DNA of 64,000 nucleotides, taken from positions 32,440,134 through 32,504,133 of the forward strand of contig NC_077239.1 in NCBI RefSeq assembly GCF_947179165.1, in the 5' to 3' direction. The notes under the pieces were generated by a model, which saw only the letters and a list, made by a program, of their open reading frames with translations, had not been told where the DNA came from and did not search any database. A program made the translations under genes and the position numbers. This document shows, in pieces, positions 56,775-64,000 of this stretch. Positions within the stretch are counted from its first letter, which is position 1, and every line of letters begins with the position of its first letter. The stretch comes from Solanum dulcamara (lineage: Eukaryota > Streptophyta > Magnoliopsida > Solanales > Solanaceae).

Positions 56775-59700
56775 TGTCACGACTTAACCCCGTGGGCCAC
56801 GACTGGGGTCCGACCTTGACCCCCATATACGTAACTTTCAAATATAACCAAATTGAACTATGGGTAATGTGATAAAACCCCCCAAAACCCCAATGGGTTA
56901 AAAATTTTCATGTTCATGTAGCCTCCTTCATTCATATCGTATCATGGAAGAGAATGAAAGCCGATAAGGCTTCCATAACGTAAAAATATTTACAATGTGC
57001 CATATAGGCACAGCCGAAATAAACTCATGAACAACCCACACATACATGTCTACAGACCTCTAAGAATAGTACGGTAACATATGGCGGGATAGGGCCCCCA
57101 CCGTACCCCTGAATAAACAAATACATATATACACCAGAGGACCAGTACAAAAAAAACTAGGCTACGGAATAGTGGAGCACCTCCAATCATAGGTGAGCGT
57201 AAATCCTGAGCTGGCAAATCTCTGAAATAAATGTCTGCACCTGCGGGCATGAAACACAGCCCCTCAAAGAAAGGGGGATCATTACGATACATGTATTGAG
57301 TATGTAAAGTATAAAACATCATAAAGAGGGCACAACTAACAAAAGGATGCAGGGGATGAGCATAACATTCATAAAACTACAGTACCTGCATCTTCTAAAA
57401 TAAGTTCATACATACTATCATCACATACTGTATCCGGCCCGCTCGGGGGCTCAATGGTGCAAACACATCATCTATCATGATAGGTATATATATGCTATTA
57501 GCATTGTGGAATGTACAACCCTATCCATGTATATAGCAAGCACATGTCGAGGAACGACGGCTCGATCTACATATCGTGTAATAATGCCAAAGAATAATGG
57601 CCCAATCCCTATATCGTATGATAATGCCGAGGTATGACGGCTCGGTCCATATATCGTATGATAATGCAGAGGTACGATGGCCTAATCCATATCTCATATA
57701 TTAGTGCCGAGGAATGATGGCCCGATCCGTATACATACATATCATATAATAATGCCAAGGAACAACGGCCCGATCCACATATCACACAGCAATGCATATA
57801 CGTGCATGTAAGACTTGGTAATACATTAGACATCCCCCAACCATTATCATAAATATGCCTAAGAAACCCAAGATTTAGGAATTTACACACCCAATCACTA
57901 TTCAACCTATAGAAGGCTCGAGGTTCGTAGTTTAACTACTTCAAGACCCTTAGCATTTAGGAGTGAACTCAGTCACAAGTTATACTCGGGACTTACAACT
58001 GGAACTGCCTTTACACTCATATCATACCTCAATTCACTTAATTTAAGACATTCCAAAGGGAAGAAGAGACAGGCTTTACACATACCACCTTTCGTCATAT
58101 AGAAGCCCTAAAAGGCAACAACTCAATTACTACAGGAGTTCTAATATCACGAAGTCAATGAAACTCATGGCTCATGCTTGGAATTTATGAATGGAATTAC
58201 CCCAAGCTCATATACATATCATTCATTACTTACGTCTAAGACATGCCAAAAAAGAGAAGAATAGCTTTACATACTTATGCCAAAAACATGCCAAAAGAAA
58301 GCTTCACATACCTCGTATAGACTTCTCTGAATCACATCTACGTTGTCGTCCTCCAAACCTATTTAACATAGAAGAAATGAGAGTATCAACAACCTTAACT
58401 TTTCAGTTCCTTCAGTTGCACCTTATCATTCATGGAACCTATTTCCTTATTCGTCTCCTCAACTAGTTCTTTAATTAGTTAAGGCGTTAATGAAAGTTGG
58501 GCAGCACTTCCCCTATAAAGTGCCCTATCCGAATTTCCAATTACATTCCTAATCACTACAGCCAACCAACAACAACACCCTGCAGCTTATAAATATAAAA
58601 TATGGCGACATCACGCAACACAAACTCCAAACAACTTGCTGAAAATTACGACACCAAAATAGGGTTTTTAGTCTTTATTTCTCAAAGCCTTTATTTATAC
58701 AAAATGAAGGGTTGTGTGACTGTTACCATAAGCACCCAAACCCCTTTTAGAACACATTTAGGCCCTGAAACAAACCCCCACACACCTGCAGTAGTATACC
58801 ACAAGCACAACACTTTACTTCGACGATAATTCAACTATAGCGATTCCAATTTAGTTTGTTTCGAACGTCAAGCGTTTATATATGATTTTTTCACATTTCC
58901 AGCCACTTAAAAAACATATAATACACTTCATAACAAAAACATAAACCCCAATTTTAAGGGAAAGGTCTCACCTTACCCGAAATTGGCCAAAGCTTGCCAA
59001 AACTGCATCTCGGAAACTTCTTGGTATGATGAATTGGGGCGGACTATTTGTGCCCCTTTTCCACATCCCCAAATTGGAATTTTATGTTATAAAACACCAT
59101 TACATAACTGTGGGATACCTTAAATAATTAATTCATGGAACGAAACTCTGAGTCTTACCTTACTAGCCCCAAACCCATAGCTCCTCTTCTTGCCCTCCAA
59201 CGTTTTCCTCTTCTTCTTTCACACTTTCTCTTGTTTGTTCCAAGTATAAATCTGAAGGTATGGTTCCGTAGGCATCATAAAATATATATATACACCTTGA
59301 CGTACTTGAGGAACACCGTAGATAATTAATTCATAGAGAAGAATCGAAGAACTCACCTTTAATTCTTCAAAACCGTGGTTGCCTTGTTCTTTTTGGGTTC
59401 TTCACGTTTTTCCTCTTCTTTGGCTAATGTTTTTGGATGGAAAATGAATTAAGAGTCAGCCAACATGTATATATACACCTCCTTAGGAGGTGAACATGGC
59501 AGCCCCCTAGGTTGACACGTGAAAGCCTCCTAGGGTGCCACCTCATCCAAGCTTCCAATCCAAAGCTGCCATGTGGAACCATGGGGTCCATCCCAAGTAG
59601 GTGAGTCACCTTCTTTCTTGTCACTAGCTTGCTTGTCATCTGCTTGCTTGTCACCTACTTGCTTTACTTTCGTAAGTTCGAAAACTAGTTTTTGCTCCCT

Positions 59701-60020
59701 TTCATAGGTTCGTCATCTCATCTCATTTTAAGAGTTTATGCACTCCTTGCTACTTAAGCTCGACGTATACTCAAGTAGATTAAGTGTGTAGGACTTCTAA
59801 GTTAGTATCTTACGCAAGCAAGTCGAGTTCCACGATTTGTTAGTCGGCCTCCAACTCCTTTCAAATACTTATAACTCTATTTCAAACCTTCACTATCATG
59901 GGGCATCACATCCTCCCTTTCTTAGAATTATTTGGTAACGTGATAGATAATAGGGATCACATGGCGATTTTCAAGAAGCTTAAGAACACGTCTCAAGGTA
60001 CAGAAGTACGGAATATAACA
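56775..60020 (-). mobile_element. A7, solo LTR of family A
   Basis: A 3246-bp LTR, TGTCACGACTTAACC to GGAATATAACA on the plus strand; sense is minus. The TSD ATAAT is perfect (56770-56774 and 60021-60025), and its first base is the last base of the G3 3' LTR. It contains a six-copy minisatellite (57544-57788), palindromic CACC arms (about 59596-59660), a G-box (59516-59521) and a TATA-like stretch (about 59466-59476). Confidence 0.88.
57544..57788. repeat. Minisatellite of about 40 bp, six copies, in A7
   Basis: Units with ATAATGCCGAGG, ACGGCCCGATCC and ATATCGTATG recur about six times, with 40-48 base spacing and moderate divergence. It sits at the place where A2 and R have other subrepeats, so this LTR segment expands repeatedly. 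Confidence 0.85.
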
Positions 60021-60025
60021 ATAAT

Positions 60026-60597
60026 CCCCAAAAACTGTCAAAATATACTAATGAACTAATAGGAAAAAGACCAAACTACCATCTTTTAATTATTGGATGG
60101 GAGCCCTGGACGGGGGGATCTACACGATCGATTAAAGTTACCACTATAAGTGGTGATGTTCGTGAACTGGAGAGTTGGGACTAGGCTTGAAGTTTGACTT
60201 TGACGGGCTCTTTTACAGCTTATGAAGGGCTCTATAGGTTGTGGATAGCCTCATGAAAAGTATCCCACATATAGTTCTGAGGGTCGAGCTTTCACAAATC
60301 ATTCCATGGTAAGTGGCACAGTTTGCGCATCATGACAATGATCGTGTGATGGAATTGATTGGGTCCTTAAGGGGTCAGATTCACGGGACACTTTCAAGGC
60401 CCATGGTGCTTCCCACAATCTATGAACCCTCTCATGGACTTTCACCCCATTTTCTCAACTTTCCAATGCTCCACCACGGTGGCCTTCCACAGCCCGTGGT
60501 CCTCTATATGACTTGTGAAGGGACAAAAAGCTACAATTTTTCTGAGATCCTCTTTTAAACTTTTTTTTCTGACTTTCCAACTTATGGGATCTTACCA
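60026..60597 (-). repeat. Family B LTR U3 fragment, probably the outer end of the X 5' LTR
   Basis: Read on the minus strand from 60597, it starts TGGTAAGATCCCAT, then AAGTTGGAAAGTCAG, matching the start of the G1 3' LTR (26545-26575). Its other end, GTAGTTTGGTCTTTTTCC..ATTAG, matches G1 at about 27150-27180. It is truncated at the G3/A7 side. Orientation and family fit X; the middle part of that LTR (about 1.4 kb) is missing. Confidence 0.65.
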
Positions 60598-62290
60598 CAT
60601 CTTTAGCAAGAGAGATATGAACTTGAGGCAGTGTAGATGGATTGAATTACTGGAGGAATGGAACGTGACTATTTGATATCATTAAGGGAAGGCCAATGTA
60701 CTGGCTGATACTTTGAGTAGGAAGACTTTTAGCATGGGGAGTTTTGTTGTACTCAATATTGAGGAGAGACAGCTGGATAGAGATGTTTAGAGATTAGCTA
60801 AGTCTTGTCAGATAGTAGATTTCTGAAGGGAGTAGTGGTATGAATTCTTTTATTGAGGCTTGTTCTTCTTTGGTTGAGAAGATCCGTGAGCAACAATTTG
60901 ATGATGAGAATTTATGCCTTATTCGAACTAGGTTTTGAGGGGTGAAGACAAAGAGGTCGTACTTGATTCTGATGGAGTTTTTAGGATTGGAGGTATGATT
61001 TGTGTACCCAAGGTAGGTGAGTTGGTTAGATTGATTCTAGAGGAAGCTCACTTTTCTTGATATTTTATCCACCTAGGAGCGACCAAGATGTATTATGATC
61101 TAAGTCAACATTACTAGTGTTATGGTATGAATAGTGATATTTTTGAGTATGTGTTTAGGTTTTTGACTTGACAATAGGCCAAGTGTGAGCATCAATGACC
61201 TTAAGGTGTATCGCAGAGGATGCCCATTCCTACTTGAAAGTGAAAACATATTACTATAGAGTTTTGTGGCCTTACCTACCACCATGGGTGTTTATAATTC
61301 TATTTGGGTAGTTGTTGACTGGTTGACCAAGTCCTTCCATTTCATCCCAGTTCAGGTGAAGTATACAACAGAGAAGTTAGCTCGACTCTATATCAGTTAG
61401 ATAGTTTAGCTACATAAGGTGCCTTTTTCTACTATCTTTGGTTAGGGTTCATTATTCACTTCTCACTTCTAGAAGGCCCTACTACACAGTTTTGTTACTT
61501 ACTTAGATATGAGTATGTCATTTCACCCTCAGAAAGACAGGTAGTCAGAGCAGACTATTCAGGTGTTGGAGAACATACTCTAAGTGTGTGTCATTGACTT
61601 TGGTGATTGTTGTGATCAACTCTTACTCTAAGCAGAGTTTGCCTATAACAACAATTATCACTCTAGTATTCAAATGGCTTCATTTGAGATATTGTATGGT
61701 AGGCGGTGTAGATCTCCGATTGGTTAGTTTGATTCAACTAAGATACACTCATTAGATAAAGACTTGATTAGAGATGACATAGAGCAGGTTCGTAGGATTT
61801 GGGGTAAAATATTTATGGCTTATAGTCGATAGAAAAGTTATATAGATAGAAGGGTTTGAGCCATGGAGTTTATGGAGGGTGGTCATGTTTTGCTTAGAGT
61901 GTCATGAAGGATATGATGTGGTTTGAAAAGAAGGACAAGCTTAGCCCTTGATTCATTGGCCAATTTGTTATTTTGGGATGAGAAAGAGAGGTGGGTAATA
62001 AGTTGGCCTTGACACCTATTTTGTTAACTGTACATCCTATTTTCCATGTCTGCATACTCCGAAAGTATTTTCCAAATGAGTCTCATGTGCTTTCACCAAT
62101 TCAGTGGTGTTGGGTATAGACTTGTTAGTTGAGGAGGAGTCTATAGTTATTTTGGATTAGGTAGGTTTAGAAGCTTAGAAACAAAGAGATTGATTCAATG
62201 AAGGTGCAGTAGAAGCACCATTTAGTTGGAGAGGCGACTTAGGAGATGGAGTTCGATATGCATGCCAGATATCCTTAGCTTTTAGAAGCT
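60598..62290 (+). pseudogene. RNase H, integrase and chromodomain relic of G4
   Basis: It starts within RNase H (NLRQCRWIELLEEWNVT and ADTLSRKTFSMGS, about 60622-60745). The linker and zinc-finger regions follow with many stops. The integrase core is at about 61280-61600: YNSIWVVVDWLTKSFHFIPV with the first Asp, then a changed second-Asp region (IFG..GSLFTSHF), and [27 protein letters not shown] (about 61630-61720). The tail has VHPIFHVCILRKYFPNESH (about 62029-62085) and a chromodomain with KLRNKEIDSMKVQ (about 62170-62210). It belongs to a chromovirus lineage different from G1, C and X. Dead: stops occur every few dozen codons. Confidence 0.8.
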
Positions 62291-62346
62291 TCAGGTAATT
62301 TATTTTACATTATTATCATGGACGAATATGATTTTTAGTGGTGGAT
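62291..62346 (+). other. 3' UTR and polypurine tract of G4
   Basis: Contains GGACGAATATGAT, the family block before the polypurine tract, and a purine-rich TTAGTGGTGGAT directly before the LTR start. It is short and imperfect. Confidence 0.6.
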
Positions 62347-64000
62347 TGTAATGACCCAGAAGGTCTTTTAAATTTTTTTTATAAAATTATCATTTTACCC
62401 CTCCTAATAGTTTGCCTAAGTCATTTCTGATCAGTCGGTGAAGTTGATTTGGGAATGTTGTTGAAATGTTGTGAATTTTGGAAATTTTTAGTAGTAGAAC
62501 TCTTTCTTTCATAAAAGATCCATTTTCATAAATTCTAAATGAGAATTTTGAACTATTCCCGTAGCTTTGTCAATTAATTGGTAGGTAATTTTTGGATATT
62601 AATTTAGTTGATGATAATGGATCAAATTTGAAATTTATTTAAGACCTTATACAATTTGGCCCATAAAGATTATAATAAGTTGGTGGAGTTTAACCTTTTA
62701 AAATCATAATTTGAGGAACAAAAAAGAAAAAAGAGATGTTGCATGAAAGGCAGTAATGTAGGTACTGCAAACCTTCCATAGCCTTTCCATTTATTTTCTT
62801 TTTCTCTTCTAATCAATTAATAATGACCACTAAATGAATTACAAGCCATTGATTAGTTATAATTGGATAATATTTGATAATGCTTATATGACAAATTAAC
62901 TATTTATTTTTGAGAAGTTTATTGTTGTTTTGAGTTATGCTGAAGAATTCCAGTGAAGTTCTCAATTTTAATGGTCATTATGGGGAAATTCATTAAAAAG
63001 TGATTATGGGATAATCATTGGGGTGAGATGTTAAGAATGAATAATTAATTGTTAAGGTAACTTTCTGTATAATATTCGTGGTTTAGTTAAGCATTTCTAT
63101 GGTCAAGTACTAGTTACGAAACTTGGTTTTGCTTGTGTATTTTTTTATAATTATCATAATTCAGGTTGATATATTAGTATATTTAATTTAATTTTAGGTA
63201 TATTATAATTTATGGACACCATTAGAGTCATGTTATTTGATATAATTAAGACTTAACCTAAACTTGATATTTAGGACTTGATATAGATTTGGGTGAGTGT
63301 TTGGGTTTAATGCTAGACATATAGTAATATGGTGTTGTTAGTTTCAAAATCTTATTATGATTATTTATTTGATTAAATTGCATTGATTTTAAAGCCCAAC
63401 AAAAGGGTAAGGCTCAAGTCCAGGAGTTATTATTCTATTATTTGGGACTTGGTGATGGGTTGACTTGTTCATATTGAATAATCTTAATGATTAAAAAGGG
63501 TAGTAAAATCCAACTTAATTATACATTGATGTGTGATGTGTTTAGAATGATTTGAAATGTTTATTGATTCATTATTGATGCAGTATCATGATTGTTTGTT
63601 GTAAATTGTGCATTATATTGAATTATTATTTGTGTGAACATTCCTATTTTCATTGGTTCTTAGACAAGGTTCTGACAAGTTTTATATGAATTGAGTAATA
63701 ATAATAATTAAAAAGGATGTACTATTTCGAGGGACGTGTCATGCTCCACGATGGTTATATTGATTCGAGGATCGTGTGTACTCCACAATGGATGTATAGA
63801 CTAATAAGGTCCTCATGGGTCACATACTAAGAGACAACGGGTGTGTATCGCTAGGTTAGACATGCATCACTATAGTTGGCATTGCATATCCTTATCATTT
63901 GTGAACTTGTGAGTGCCATTCTGTGGAAATTTTGATCGGTAAACTTGATCCTGTGTGTTGTTGATCTATAATTGTTGGAGTGTTGTTATTGAACTATGTG
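62347..64000 (+). repeat. 3' LTR of G4, running off the window
   Basis: Starts TGTAATGACCCAGAAGG just after the polypurine tract. It is AT-rich, without an open frame, and includes GAGGGACGTGTCATGCTCC and GAGGATCGTGTGTACTCC blocks (63730-63800). It does not resemble the family A or B LTRs. The right end is outside the window. Confidence 0.7.

Noticed and set aside
57544..57788. Centromeric or other satellite array
   Set aside because: Only six short units, contained within an LTR.
60313..60558. Protein of about 81 residues near the right end
   Set aside because: It lies within the family B U3 fragment, and the same region in G1 and G3 has no such frame.

Overview
The window looks like repeat-rich, probably heterochromatic, plant nuclear DNA. 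No host gene, tRNA gene, CRISPR array or operon was found. Essentially every base can be placed in decayed Ty3/gypsy LTR retrotransposons with plant features: primer-binding sites matching initiator tRNA-Met, polypurine tracts, 2-3.3 kb LTRs and a chromodomain after integrase (chromovirus, probably the Tekay/Del clade). The style of the LTRs and of the gag-pol suggests Solanaceae; this is inference from family resemblance, not proof. All coding regions are pseudogenes.

The layout is an onion of nested insertions that can be peeled by target-site duplications (TSDs). Working names: G4 (+) is the oldest and is seen only at the right end (60598-64000). A minus-strand element X lies in its RNase H region (28803-33845, and its U3 at 60026-60597). 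X was hit by G1 (+; 5' LTR tail at 1, 3' LTR end at 28802), by a solo LTR B3 (31346-33485) at its gag start, and by G3 (+; pol from about 33846, 3' LTR to 56770). G1 was hit in its 3' UTR by element C (minus; 4840-22743). C carries a solo LTR B1 (7087-9412) next to its polypurine tract and a solo LTR A1 (12344-18522) in its RT, and A1 itself contains solo LTR A2 (12538-15821). Solo LTR A3 (22747-26317) landed on the C/G1 junction. G3's 3' LTR was hit by element R (+; 37497-56528), whose 3' LTR was hit by element S (minus; 44003-53897). Solo LTR A7 (56775-60020) landed on the end of G3.

Two LTR families dominate. Family A (A1, A2, A3, A7, R, S; about 2.7-3.3 kb; sense ends TGTTA..CCCC and GGGTCGTGACA-like) has variable tandem subrepeats, palindromic CACCTACTT arrays and G-boxes upstream of a TATA-like stretch. 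Family B (G1, C, X, G3, B1, B3; about 2.1-2.3 kb; sense ends TGTAA.. and GTCGTGACA-like) has U3 regions rich in short ACGACTCATA/CCGTAGG-like motifs. G4 has a third LTR type.

The most unexpected item is a full-length but decayed 5S rRNA-like sequence (49003-49122, + strand) inside the internal region of element S. No functional multi-gene system was found; the main interest lies in the insertion record, the 5S relic, the LTR regulatory architecture and some non-random-looking insertion sites.
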